A DNA stretch of 64,000 nucleotides from an uncultured Clostridia bacterium (GCA_944330115.1 CALVIN010000004.1:124001-188000), one strand, 5' to 3'; counted from the first letter of the stretch, positions 26,919 to 34,790 are shown. A program made the numbers and translations. Notes: generated from the sequence alone by a model not told the origin.

Positions 26919-27428
26919 TCAGATTGTTTTCATTTGCGCCTGAAAGTACTCGCCAGCGTCCTCGGCCTTTTTCAGCGCCTCGCCGGTGAGCGCCGTGCCC
27001 TTCTTCAATATCACCTTTCCGCCCGAAGTGACGTTGTCTTTAAGCGTGCGCGGCGGGCGCACTATTACGGCGTCGCCCACCGAAATGTTTTCGGGGCGGT
27101 ATTTCCTCCTGCCTATAACGTAAAAGATGCCGCCCTTTCCGCTTATCACGTCGCACAGCGTTCCCAAAAGTTTGCCTGTCTCGTCATAGGCGGGCAGCCC
27201 CAGCCTCAAGCTTATGCAGCCGCTCTTTACGGCCGCCCTGTCGTCAAAAACTATCTTTCCGCCGCTCTCCTCGGCATTTAAGATGTCGATGTCGAACTCG
27301 CGCTCCTTCTCGTCGAAGCACTGCAAAAACTGCGGCCTGCCGCCGCTTGCCAGCACCCCGCGCACCCAGCCGCGCCTCTTGCCGTCGCGGCTGACGGCCT
27401 CTGTGCCGTAAATTTCCGAAAGTTTCAT
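26919..27428 (-). CDS. PRC-barrel-like protein
   Basis: A 169-aa soluble protein with two stretches resembling the PRC-barrel beta fold: residues about 1-55 (start MKLSEIYGTEAVSRDGKRRGWV) and about 78-120 (LPAYDETGKLLGTLCDVI). PRC barrels bind RNA-processing or photosynthetic partners, as in RimM and sporulation YlmC/YmxH proteins; the closest analogy in Firmicutes is the YlmC type. A C-terminal helical tail follows. GGGGAGGA is 5 nt upstream of the ATG. The exact function is unknown. Confidence 0.7.
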   Translation of the reverse strand: MKLSEIYGTEAVSRDGKRRGWVRGVLASGGRPQFLQCFDEKEREFDIDILNAEESGGKIVFDDRAAVKSGCISLRLGLPAYDETGKLLGTLCDVISGKGGIFYVIGRRKYRPENISVGDAVIVRPPRTLKDNVTSGGKVILKKGTALTGEALKKAEDAGEYFQAQMKTI

Positions 27429-27645
27429 AAAATTCCTCCCCGGCGCCTCTGCGGGCGCTTAAAATTTTGCCGCTTTCCGCCTTGCTAACATATAATATTT
27501 TACTTATCCCGCCCGTAACACGGCAATTTTTGGCAAGTCGTGTCGAACGGTATATAATGCGCGCGCGGCGCTGCAAAATACTGTAAATTTGATTCAAATG
27601 TAACAAAGTTGTTAAAAAATTTCAAAATAAAATGCTCAAAAAAAA

Positions 27646-27687
27646 GTTTACACATAACTTGACAGGTGTATACTTTTAGTGTAAACT
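27646..27687 (+). promoter_or_regulatory. Promoter with overlapping dyads ahead of the NAD-synthesis block
   Basis: TTGACA (27659-27664), a 17-bp spacer and TAAACT (27682-27687). The perfect inverted repeat GTTTACAC (27646-27653) / GTGTAAAC (27679-27686) brackets the promoter, and TTGACAGGTGTATA forms a second, imperfect dyad over the -35. A niacin-responsive NiaR-type repressor is encoded 3 kb downstream, so this is a good candidate for its operator; the assignment is inference. Confidence 0.65.
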
Positions 27688-27693
27688 AAGTGC

Positions 27694-28012
27694 AATCTCA
27701 GAGGAAGAGCACAGGGTTCCTTAAAAAGCGGAACTCAACGTTATCTGGGACGGCGCACGGAAAGGCTGCAGACGCGGCGGTGTATTACCGGCATCGGGCG
27801 GCAGCAAAACGCAGGTTTTGTTTTCTGTGTCGCAGAGCAAGACAATATGCGGAGTCGGTGTATTTCCGCCGCGTAAGTCTTTGTTCGTTTGCAGGGCAGG
27901 CTCGCGGGGACGGTGTATTTCCGCCTCGTTCTTAAAAGGCGCACAGCCTTTAAGAATAATCCCGCCCGAATGTTAAAAGCATGCCGCGGCGGATATTTCC
28001 GCCGCGGCTTTA
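27694..28012 (+). ncRNA. Putative structured RNA of about 320 nt upstream of nadB
   Basis: Bounded by the promoter at 27659-27687 and the terminator at 27983-28012. Inside are several self-complementary modules: GTTCC...GGAAC near 27717-27736, three similar units with CGGTGTATT(A/T)CCG (near 27777, 27859 and 27919), and a TTCTTAAAAGGC...GCCTTTAAGAA hairpin near 27931-27957. No plausible ribosome site plus reading frame is present: the longest frame starts at a GTG without a Shine-Dalgarno and looks non-protein-like. I could not match it to 6S, tmRNA, RNase P, SRP or a riboswitch I know. It may be a stand-alone RNA or a long nadB leader. Confidence 0.55.
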
Positions 28013-28014
28013 CT
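27983..28014 (+). terminator. Terminator closing the putative RNA gene
   Basis: A perfect 10-bp stem (27983-27992 with 27999-28008), loop ATATTT, followed by TTTACTTTT. It lies 80 nt before nadB, so it would act as an attenuator if nadB shares the upstream promoter. Confidence 0.8.
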
Positions 28015-28095
28015 TTTACAAAAATTTTTACAGAGGTTTAAAAATTTACATTCATATAAAGATACCTGCTCTTTGCGGCAGGGGAGGAGCACCAT

Positions 28096-29418
28096 TTGAT
28101 CGAACTAGATAAGTATTACGACGTCATAATCGTCGGCGCGGGCGTTGCGGGGCTCAACTGCGCGCTCAACCTCCCGCGTGAAAGAAAGATCCTTATAATC
28201 TGCAAAGATACGCCCGATAAGTCTGATAGTTACCTCGCCCAGGGCGGCATCTGCCGCCTCGTCGACGAAAACGACTATCAGGGCTACTTCGACGACACCA
28301 TGCGCGCCGGCCACTACGAGAATAACCCCGCCACCGTCGACTGCATGATACGCAATTCGCAGGCGCTCATCGACGATCTCATCGCCTGCGGCGTGCGCTT
28401 TGCCCGCAACCCCGATGGCTCGCTCGCATACACGCGCGAGGGCGGCCATTCCCGCCCCAGGATATGCTTCCACGAGGACTGCACGGGCAGGGAGATAACC
28501 ACCCACCTCATGCAAAAGGTGCGCGGCTGTGCAAACATCTTTATCGCGCCCTATGTTACCATGGTGGACATAATAGAGAGCAACAACCAGTGCTACGGCA
28601 TCGTCGCCAAAGACAGCAAAAACGGCAAGCTCTACAGGCTGTATGCCGACTACACAGTGCTCGCCTCGGGCGGCCTGGGCGGCGTGTTCGAAAATTCCAC
28701 CAACTTCCGCATACTCACGGGCGACGCGCTGGCAATATGCTTAAATCACAACGTCGCCGTCGACCATATAAACTACATTCAGATACACCCCACAACGCTC
28801 TACTCCAAAACAAAGGGCAGGCGCTTCCTCATTTCGGAGAGCGTGCGCGGCGAGGGCGCCGTGCTACTCGATAAAAACTTCAACCGCTTCTGCGACGAGT
28901 TGCAGCCGCGCGACGTGGTGACGCACAACATACTCGAGCAGATGAAAAAGGACGGCACCAAGCACGTGTGGCTGGATATGCGCCCCATCCCCAGGGAGGA
29001 GGTATTAAAGCACTTTCCCACGATAGTGCAGCGCTGCCTCGACGAGGGCTACGACGTCTTCCGCGAGTGTGTGCCCGTGGTGCCCTCTCAGCACTACTTC
29101 ATGGGCGGCATACGCTCAGACCTTTGCGGCAGGTCGACGATGAAGAGGCTGTACGCCGTGGGCGAAACGTGCTGCAACGGCGTGCACGGCGCAAACAGGC
29201 TGGCTTCAAACTCTCTGCTCGAGAGCCTCATATTTGCCAAGCGCGCCGCGCAGGACATACAAAAGAACTACAAGCGCATCAACTTCGAGTATGCCGAGCG
29301 CGCCGAAATTGCGCTCGATCTCTCTAAGTACGACAACGTGCCCGCGCTCTTAAAGAAGTATAAGGGCATAGTATTAAAGGCGATAGAGGAGGCCGAACGT
29401 GAACAACCCCATAACTGA
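28096..29418 (+). CDS. nadB: L-aspartate oxidase
   Basis: A 440-aa FAD enzyme that turns L-aspartate into iminoaspartate, the first step of de novo NAD synthesis. The FAD-binding VIIVGAGVAGLNCAL is near residue 14. Other family motifs are SYLAQGGICR near 46, SVRGEGAVLLD near 254 and HYFMGGIRSDLCG near 335. At 440 residues it lacks most of the C-terminal helical extension found in 530-residue enzymes; short forms occur in Clostridia. The start codon is TTG, supported by GGGGAGG 8 nt before it. It overlaps nadC by 20 nt. The quinolinate synthase partner nadA is not in the window. Confidence 0.93.
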   Translation: MIELDKYYDVIIVGAGVAGLNCALNLPRERKILIICKDTPDKSDSYLAQGGICRLVDENDYQGYFDDTMRAGHYENNPATVDCMIRNSQALIDDLIACGVRFARNPDGSLAYTREGGHSRPRICFHEDCTGREITTHLMQKVRGCANIFIAPYVTMVDIIESNNQCYGIVAKDSKNGKLYRLYADYTVLASGGLGGVFENSTNFRILTGDALAICLNHNVAVDHINYIQIHPTTLYSKTKGRRFLISESVRGEGAVLLDKNFNRFCDELQPRDVVTHNILEQMKKDGTKHVWLDMRPIPREEVLKHFPTIVQRCLDEGYDVFRECVPVVPSQHYFMGGIRSDLCGRSTMKRLYAVGETCCNGVHGANRLASNSLLESLIFAKRAAQDIQKNYKRINFEYAERAEIALDLSKYDNVPALLKKYKGIVLKAIEEAEREQPHN

Positions 29419-30256
29419 AAAACTGCATGCCGACAGGCTCATAAAGATGGCGCTCGAGGAGGACATCTCCAACGAGGATATAACAACAAACGCCGTTATG
29501 CCCGGCTATAAAAAGGGCACGGTAGACCTCATCGCCAAGCAAAACGGCGTGATATGCGGCCTCAACGTGTTTGCGCGCACCTTCACGCTGCTCGACGAAA
29601 ACACCGTCGTAGAGCTCTTCAAAGAGGAGGGCGACGAGGTGAAAAATGGCGAGCACATTGCAAAGGTGACGGGCGATATCCGCGTGCTGCTCTCGGGCGA
29701 GCGCACGGCGCTCAACTATCTTCAGCGCATGAGCGGCATAGCAACCTACACGCGCAGGGTGGTAAAGCTCTTGGAGGGCTGCAAAACAAAGCTGCTCGAC
29801 ACGCGCAAAACCACGCCCAACATGCGCATATTCGAAAAGTACGCCGTAAAGGTGGGCGGGGGAGTAAACCACCGCTACAACCTCTCCGACGGAATACTCT
29901 TAAAGGATAACCACATCGGCGCGGCGGGCAGCGTTGCGGCGGCGGTAAAGGCCGCGCGCGAGTATGCTCCCTTCGTCCGCAAGATAGAGGTGGAGGTCGA
30001 AAACCTCGATATGTGCCGCGAGGCGGTGGAGGCTGGCGCCGATATCATCATGCTCGACAATATGTCGGTAGAGGATATGACGGCGGCGGTAAAGCTCATC
30101 GACGGCCGCGCCCTCACCGAGTGCAGCGGCAACGTCACCGAGGGCAACATAGAAAATATCAAAAAGACGGGCGTTGACTACGTCTCCAGCGGCGCCCTCA
30201 CCCACTCCGCACCAATTCTGGACCTCTCGCTAAAAAATCTCCACCCCATCGACTGA
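29399..30256 (+). CDS. nadC: Nicotinate-nucleotide pyrophosphorylase (carboxylating)
   Basis: A 285-aa phosphoribosyltransferase that makes nicotinate mononucleotide, CO2 and PPi from quinolinate and PRPP. Characteristic stretches are SGERTALNYLQRMSGIAT near 99, LDTRKTTPNMR near 132 and KVGGGVNHRYNL near 150. The LKDNH loop near 168 and the DIIMLDNM strand near 216 complete the active site. The GTG start at 29399 lies inside the nadB end and follows GAGGAGG by 6 nt, so the two are translationally coupled. A palindromic repeat element begins 19 bp after its stop. Confidence 0.95.
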   Translation: MNNPITEKLHADRLIKMALEEDISNEDITTNAVMPGYKKGTVDLIAKQNGVICGLNVFARTFTLLDENTVVELFKEEGDEVKNGEHIAKVTGDIRVLLSGERTALNYLQRMSGIATYTRRVVKLLEGCKTKLLDTRKTTPNMRIFEKYAVKVGGGVNHRYNLSDGILLKDNHIGAAGSVAAAVKAAREYAPFVRKIEVEVENLDMCREAVEAGADIIMLDNMSVEDMTAAVKLIDGRALTECSGNVTEGNIENIKKTGVDYVSSGALTHSAPILDLSLKNLHPID

Positions 30257-30274
30257 TAGGGCGGATGCGGTAAA

Positions 30275-30610
30275 TTGCGCAAGACTGAATCTATTTCAGC
30301 CGTTAAGCGCAACACAATATTTGTACCGCCACTTTACTGAGTGGTGAAACCCCACCTTTAATTCCTCCCCTCAAAGGGGAGGTGACACGCAAGTGCAACG
30401 AAGCGTGACGGAGGGGTTATTCCAAAATAACTTATGTCGCAAGGCGGGTTTCCCGCCGCAGCAGGACTCAATTTGCGCATACCTGCGCCTCAGCAGGGTG
30501 AATTCGCGCGACTATACGCTTCGTGGGCCCTTAAGGTTGCGCGAAGAGGGGCAGAGCCCCTCCCCCTCACGAAATTTTTTGCACGCGGCCCGCGCAAAAA
30601 ATTTGTGAAC
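30275..30610. repeat. Palindromic MITE-like element, copy A
   Basis: One end is a hairpin TTGCGC...GCGCAA (30275-30312). The middle has the CCTCCCC...GGGGAGG hairpin (30364-30382) with GTGACGGAGGGGTT. The other end is a long AT/GC hairpin (30567-30608) with core CGCGGCCCGCG. Related copies lie at 38333-38814 (inverted), 38815-39015, 46631-47033 and, in part, 58828-59083. It fills almost the whole 364-bp nadC-niaR spacer; no gene is seen in it. Confidence 0.85.
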
Positions 30611-30620
30611 CTATAAAAAA

Positions 30621-31133
30621 ATGAAAGCAGAATCAAGAAGAAAAGAAATACTTGCCATTGTGGGCAACAGCGATAATGCCCTGCCCGCAGCTGTCCTTGC
30701 CGAAAAGCTGGGCGTATCCCGCCAGGTGATCGTGCAGGATATCGCTATGCTGCGCGCCAACGGGTACGATATAATCTCCACTAACCGCGGCTATATAATC
30801 ACCGCGCCCAAGAGCGCCGCCACCCGCGTGTTCAAGTGCAGGCACACCTTCGAGCAGATACTCGACGAAGGCTACCTAATAATCGGCCTCGGCGGCAGGG
30901 TGGAGGACGTGTTCGTCAACCACAGGGTGTACGGCAGAATAACGGCGCGGCTCGAGCTGTATAACAACACCCACGTGGAGGAGCTGTACCGCTCTTTAGT
31001 CAGCGGCGCTTCAAAGCCGCTCATGGCCGTCACCGACGGCTATCATTATCACACGGTGTCCGCTCCCGACGAGGCCGCGCTCGACAAAATAGAGTGCGCC
31101 CTGCGCGAGGCAGGCTACCTCATAGAAATTTAA
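30621..31133 (+). CDS. niaR: NiaR-type niacin-responsive repressor
   Basis: A 170-aa regulator. Residues about 1-60 form an HTH_11 (BirA-like) winged helix (EILAIVGNSDNALPAAVLAEKLGVSRQ, broken here into its motif LGVSRQVIVQDIAMLR). The 3H ligand-binding domain follows, with its namesake histidines in KCRHTF near 74, VNHRVYG near 97 and YHYHT near 143. NiaR binds nicotinic acid and represses NAD synthesis and niacin uptake genes in Firmicutes, which fits its position next to nadBC. There is no Shine-Dalgarno site: the palindromic element ends just 10 bp before the ATG and has apparently replaced the native leader. Confidence 0.88.
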   Translation: MKAESRRKEILAIVGNSDNALPAAVLAEKLGVSRQVIVQDIAMLRANGYDIISTNRGYIITAPKSAATRVFKCRHTFEQILDEGYLIIGLGGRVEDVFVNHRVYGRITARLELYNNTHVEELYRSLVSGASKPLMAVTDGYHYHTVSAPDEAALDKIECALREAGYLIEI

Positions 31134-31163
31134 GGCGCCGCTTTGCGCCCGCGGAGGCAAAAA

Positions 31164-31367
31164 ATGACCATTCATCACGACAAAATGGCATACGGCAAGC
31201 TCGCCGACCTCTCCGAAAAACTTTCGGAAGAAAAACTCAAGGCCATGGCGGCGCTCCTTTCAAATCAGCCCGGTGAGTCCGAAGAGGAAGGGGAAGCTAC
31301 GCAAAAAAACGGCGCAGCCCAAGCGGACGACGCTGCTAAAGACGGGGCGGACGGCGGCAAAGACTGA
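31164..31367 (+). CDS. Small charged protein, unknown
   Basis: A 67-aa protein with GGAGG 7 nt before its ATG. The first half is an amphipathic helix with Lys/Glu/Leu (SEKLSEEKLKAMAALL), and the second half is a disordered acidic tail rich in Glu, Asp, Gly and Ala. It has no membrane segment or metal motif. It lies 30 nt after niaR and could be its operon partner. The good ribosome site and the amino-acid bias favour a real gene, but no family was recognised. Confidence 0.6.
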   Translation: MTIHHDKMAYGKLADLSEKLSEEKLKAMAALLSNQPGESEEEGEATQKNGAAQADDAAKDGADGGKD

Positions 31368-31522
31368 ACTTTTATCAAGATAAAAGTAACAAAAATGTAA
31401 AAAATTAACACATTTTCACTTTCAGGCTGATAATAGTTTTTGCAGTAAAAATTGTTGTTCATTGCTGCGCCGCGCGTATGCCTAAGGGTGCCGTCAGCTC
31501 TGTGTTGCAACGGATATATATT

Positions 31523-31564
31523 CGGCGGCGGGGCGGCAAAATTTTGTCGCCCCGCCGCCGTTTT
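31523..31564 (+). terminator. Long terminator after the niaR unit
   Basis: A 19-bp stem with one G-U pair (31523-31541 with 31542-31560) followed by TTTT. The rest of the 31368-31760 spacer holds only A/T-rich sequence, a small GCCCT...AGGGC hairpin (31628-31643) and the minus-strand terminator below. Confidence 0.8.
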
Positions 31565-31672
31565 GTATTTTTATGCAAATCATGGCCGCCGCGCCGCATA
31601 AAAAATCAAAATACCGCGGCACTTTTTGCCCTGCATATAGGGCATAAAAAATAAAATAATGCAAAAATAATA

Positions 31673-31696
31673 GGGGCGGCGCAAAAGCGCCGCCCC
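31673..31696 (-). terminator. Terminator of the 76-aa gene
   Basis: A perfect 10-bp stem (31673-31682 with 31687-31696), loop AAAA. On the minus strand it is followed by TATTATTTTTG. Confidence 0.75.
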
Positions 31697-31760
31697 GTTC
31701 GGTTTAAAATATTGCAAATAAGAAAAATCGGCCGCCCGTCAGGACAGCCGCAGCTCTCGC

Positions 31761-31991
31761 TCAGCGCGAAAGCATCCAGTTTTTAACATTTTCACGCTCG
31801 ATGGGAATGATATCCTCATCGGGGTACTTTGAATTTTTGCCTCCGTACGTGTACACAAAATATTTGCCATCGCCGGTAATATAGAGCGTTTCTTCGTAGC
31901 CGTTGGGATCGCCGGGTGCACCGTAGGTGAATTTCTTATCGACTGTAGAGCTCAAGGTGTCGTATACGACGCCGTCAATAACTTTACGCAT
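31761..31991 (-). CDS. Unknown 76-aa protein
   Basis: A short soluble protein rich in Tyr, Gly and Asp with alternating beta-type pattern (LYITGDGKYFVYTYGG). No signal peptide and no known domain. The ribosome site is weak (GGGAA 13 nt upstream), yet the sequence looks protein-like and a proper terminator follows. Small proteins of this look occur as single genes in gut Clostridia; the function is unknown. Confidence 0.6.
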   Translation of the reverse strand: MRKVIDGVVYDTLSSTVDKKFTYGAPGDPNGYEETLYITGDGKYFVYTYGGKNSKYPDEDIIPIERENVKNWMLSR

Positions 31992-32257
31992 AATTATTCA
32001 CGTATTCCCTGCCTTATATAATGTTATGCACCGCGGCAAAAACTTTCCGCCGCAATGCAGGTGTTATTGTAGCATATAGCTATATGTATGTCAATTCATA
32101 CAAAATGAGTTTGCAATTTTATCTGTTTATTGTTAAAAAATATGCTTAACTGATAGATTTTAACACTAAAACAAACAAAAATATGAGCCGCATTTCAAGC
32201 GCCGCCGCCGTGCGCCCGTCAGCCCTCTTTTTGTGCGGTTTTGTCAAGTAAAAATGC

Positions 32258-32286
32258 TTGACAATGTTGCCCCGCGCGGCTATAAT
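32258..32286 (+). promoter_or_regulatory. Consensus promoter of the ylxM-ffh operon
   Basis: A perfect TTGACA (32258-32263), a 17-bp spacer and a perfect TATAAT (32281-32286). The start is near 32293, with a 24-nt leader to ylxM. The upstream part of the 31992-32316 spacer is AT-rich with no gene seen. Confidence 0.92.
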
Positions 32287-32316
32287 GTATGGTAGTTATA
32301 AATGCGGGAGTAAGGT

Positions 32317-32712
32317 ATGGCAGACTTAAAGTTTTTGCGGCTGTGGGACGTATATTCCCCGCTGCTCACGCCCACCCAGCGCGAGATGACGGATATGTAT
32401 TTCAATCTCGACCTCACCGTATCGGAGATAGCCGAGCAAAAGGGCATCTCCCGTCAGGGCGTATCCGAGTGCCTCGCCTCTGCCAAAAAGCAGCTCGAAG
32501 AGTACGAAAACAAGCTAAAGTTTTCGCATATCTTGCGCGTGAGCGACATAAGCCATTCGCTGCTGCTCACCGCCGCAAACAAGTGGGCCGAAAATTTTTC
32601 CCGCGCCCACCCCGAACTTTCGGCCGAGGCCGAAGAGCTTAAAAAGCTGCTTTTATCCGACTATTCGGCCGAAGCCGAGTCACTCGTTTCCCAAATTGAA
32701 GATAAGGAGTAG
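32317..32712 (+). CDS. ylxM: YlxM-family helix-turn-helix protein of the SRP operon
   Basis: A 131-aa UPF0122 protein. The sigma-70 region-4-like helix-turn-helix (YFNLDLTVSEIAEQKGISRQ, about residues 28-47) is followed by a coiled-coil-like helix. YlxM is always found ahead of ffh in Firmicutes and is thought to modulate the signal recognition particle, but its exact job is unsettled. The C-terminal third (about 80-131) is longer than in many family members and is acidic. The stop is one base before the ffh start. Confidence 0.93.
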   Translation: MADLKFLRLWDVYSPLLTPTQREMTDMYFNLDLTVSEIAEQKGISRQGVSECLASAKKQLEEYENKLKFSHILRVSDISHSLLLTAANKWAENFSRAHPELSAEAEELKKLLLSDYSAEAESLVSQIEDKE

Positions 32713-32713
32713 T

Positions 32714-34024
32714 ATGGGAGCGTTTTCCTCACTTTCAGAAAGATTAAACCATATATTTTCCAAGCTTACAAAGCGCGGCAGGCTCACCGAGCTTGAAATA
32801 AAAACGGCCATGCGCGAGGTGCGCGTAGCACTTCTGGAGGCCGACGTAAACATTCAGGTCGCCAAAAAATTCTGCGCTGACGTCTCTGAAAAGGCGGTGG
32901 GGCAGGAGATCTTAAAGAGCCTCAACCCCGCTCAGCAGGTAATAAAGATAGTAAACGAAGAGCTCATAGCGCTTATGGGCTCCACCAACCAAAAGCTCGC
33001 CGTGGCAAGCAAACCGCCCACGGTGATAATGATGTGCGGTCTTCAGGGCGCGGGCAAAACCACGCTGTGCAGCAAACTTGCGGTACTTTTAAAAAAGAAC
33101 GGCAAGCGCCCCCTTCTCGTCGCGTGCGACATATACCGCCCCGCAGCCATAAATCAGCTCAAAGTAGTGGGCAAAAACGCGGGCGCCGAGGTGTTCGAAA
33201 AGGGCACGCAGGATCCAGTCAAAACTGCCAAAGAGGCGGTGGAATACGCCCGTTCGCAGGGGTACGACACCGTTATAATAGATACCGCGGGCAGGCTTGA
33301 GATAGACGAAAAGCTCATGCGTGAGCTCGAAAATATCTGCGCCGCAGTCGACGTCACCGAAATTCTCCTCACCGTCGATTCGATGATGGGCCAGGTTGCC
33401 GTAAATGTGGCAAAGACCTTCAACGAGCGGCTTGAGATAACGGGCGTAATACTCACCAAGCTCGACGGCGATACGCGCGGCGGCGCCTGCCTATCTATTA
33501 AGGCAGTCACTGGCAAGCCGATAAAGTTCATCGGCACGGGCGAAAAGCTCGGCGACCTCGAACCCTTCTATCCCGACAGAATGGCCTCGCGCATACTCGG
33601 CATGGGCGACGTGCTCACTCTCATCGAAAAGGCGCAGCAGGCCGTCACCGAAGAGGACGCCAAAAAGATGCAGCAGAAGCTGCGCGAAAATTCCTTCACG
33701 CTCGAAGATTATCTCGAACAGTTCGAAAGCATGAAAAAGATGGGCGGCATACAGTCGGTGATGTCGATGATCCCCGGCCTCGGCAACAGGGTGAAGGACG
33801 CCGACATCGACGAAAAGAAGATGGAGCGCACCAAGGCGATAATACTCTCGATGACGCGCAGCGAAAGGGCAGAGCCCGCCATCATAAACTCCTCGCGCAA
33901 GCGCAGGATAGCGGCAGGTTCGGGCACCTCCGTGCAGGAGATAAACCAGCTGTTAAAGCAGTTCGATCAGGTAAAAAACCTTATGAAGCAATTAAAGAGC
34001 GGCAAGCGCCGCCTGCCCTTTTAA
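32714..34024 (+). CDS. ffh: Signal recognition particle protein Ffh
   Basis: A 436-aa SRP54 GTPase that escorts ribosomes making membrane or secreted proteins to FtsY. N domain about residues 1-85; G domain with G1 GLQGAGKTT near 107, DTAGR near 190 and TKLDGD near 248; C-terminal M domain from about 300, with the RNA-binding SGTSVQEIN near 405. The M domain ends shortly after the KRRLPF tail, without the long Met-rich extension of some homologues. AAGGAG precedes the ATG and overlaps the end of ylxM, so the genes are tightly coupled. Confidence 0.97.
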   Translation: MGAFSSLSERLNHIFSKLTKRGRLTELEIKTAMREVRVALLEADVNIQVAKKFCADVSEKAVGQEILKSLNPAQQVIKIVNEELIALMGSTNQKLAVASKPPTVIMMCGLQGAGKTTLCSKLAVLLKKNGKRPLLVACDIYRPAAINQLKVVGKNAGAEVFEKGTQDPVKTAKEAVEYARSQGYDTVIIDTAGRLEIDEKLMRELENICAAVDVTEILLTVDSMMGQVAVNVAKTFNERLEITGVILTKLDGDTRGGACLSIKAVTGKPIKFIGTGEKLGDLEPFYPDRMASRILGMGDVLTLIEKAQQAVTEEDAKKMQQKLRENSFTLEDYLEQFESMKKMGGIQSVMSMIPGLGNRVKDADIDEKKMERTKAIILSMTRSERAEPAIINSSRKRRIAAGSGTSVQEINQLLKQFDQVKNLMKQLKSGKRRLPF

Positions 34025-34148
34025 GGCAAAAATAAATTAAAAATTAAAATCAAATTAAATAATTAAATATTTTTTATAGTTAAAAAAACGGCAAAAAAAT
34101 AAATAAATTAAAAAATAATTTTTATATATTTTTAAGGAGAATACAAAA
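34025..34148. repeat. Low-complexity A/T spacer before rpsP
   Basis: Nearly pure A/T; 34101-34124 matches the first 24 bp of the 38-bp repeat at 24116 and 34901. Its final part carries the rpsP Shine-Dalgarno sequence (AAGGAG). Confidence 0.75.
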
Positions 34149-34448
34149 ATGGCAGTTAAAATGAGACTTACCAGAATGGGCGATAAAAAGTCCCCCTTCT
34201 ACCGCATCGTCGTTATCGACAGCAGAAAGGCACGCTCGGGCGAATATATCGATAAGATCGGCTATGTCGATCCCTTAAAGAGCCCCGCAGAGGTAAAGAT
34301 AGATGCAGATAAGGCAAAGGACTGGCTCTCCAAGGGCGTTCAGCCCACCGAAACGGTGAAGAGCTACCTCGTAGCCGCAGGCGTTATGGAAAAGAGCGCA
34401 AAGCTCTCCGCGCCCAAGACCAACGATAAGAAAAAGAAGAAGGACTAA
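34149..34448 (+). CDS. rpsP: Ribosomal protein S16
   Basis: A 99-aa 30S subunit protein needed for assembly of the 5' domain of 16S rRNA. The start KMRLTRMGDKKSPFYRIV and the DSRKARSGEYIDKIGYVDP stretch are diagnostic. The tail is lysine-rich (DKKKKKD), slightly longer than in Bacillus. AAGGAG lies 9 nt upstream. It follows ffh in the standard Firmicutes order. Confidence 0.97.
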   Translation: MAVKMRLTRMGDKKSPFYRIVVIDSRKARSGEYIDKIGYVDPLKSPAEVKIDADKAKDWLSKGVQPTETVKSYLVAAGVMEKSAKLSAPKTNDKKKKKD

Positions 34449-34460
34449 TTGCCGATACGG

Positions 34461-34482
34461 CCGGGAGCTTTTCCCGTTTTTT
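34461..34482 (+). terminator. Short terminator-like hairpin between rpsP and khpA
   Basis: CGGGAGCTTTTCCCG followed by TTTTTT. A related copy (GATACGGCAGGGAGTATGTCCC) follows at 34483-34504. Partial termination could lower khpA relative to rpsP. Confidence 0.55.
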
Positions 34483-34553
34483 GATACGGCAGGGAGTATG
34501 TCCCGTTTATCGGCGGCTTTGCCGCACAGTCATTGATAAGGAGCTTTTAAGTT

Positions 34554-34790
34554 ATGTTGGAACTTGTTAAATATGTCGTTGAGCAGTTTGCCGAGCACAA
34601 GGACGCCATAGAGTATAAGGAAGAGGAGAAGGAGAGCAGTATCGAAATAACTGTGTTCCTCGAAGATTCCGATATGGGCAAGGTGATAGGCAAGCAGGGC
34701 AAGATAGCAAAGGCCCTCAGAACGCTCGTTAAGGCGGCAACTCCCAAGGGCGCAAAAAAATACGTCGTTGAGATAAAAGTCAAAGAGTAA
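34554..34790 (+). CDS. khpA: KH-domain RNA-binding protein KhpA
   Basis: A 78-aa single KH domain protein with the signature GKVIGKQGKIAKALR (about residues 42-56). KhpA pairs with KhpB to bind many RNAs and influences cell-wall synthesis in streptococci. Length and position between rpsP and rimM are standard. AAGGAG lies 10 nt upstream of the ATG. A terminator follows directly. Confidence 0.95.
   Translation: MLELVKYVVEQFAEHKDAIEYKEEEKESSIEITVFLEDSDMGKVIGKQGKIAKALRTLVKAATPKGAKKYVVEIKVKE

Noticed and set aside
27690-27935. 81-residue frame inside the putative RNA ahead of nadB
   Set aside because: It starts at a GTG without a ribosome site, is Arg/Cys-rich like a random GC-rich translation, and crosses several hairpins.
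27694-28012. 6S RNA, tmRNA, RNase P RNA or SRP RNA
   Set aside because: I could not find the conserved core phrases of tmRNA, RNase P or SRP RNA; 6S cannot be excluded because it is defined by shape, so the region is left unassigned.
30275-30610. Insertion sequence
   Set aside because: No transposase frame exists in any copy, and the ends are hairpins and not classical terminal inverted repeats of an autonomous element.
30393-30616. Short frames of 60-71 residues in repeat copy A
   Set aside because: They are fixed by the repeat sequence and change frame in the other copies, so they are not conserved proteins.
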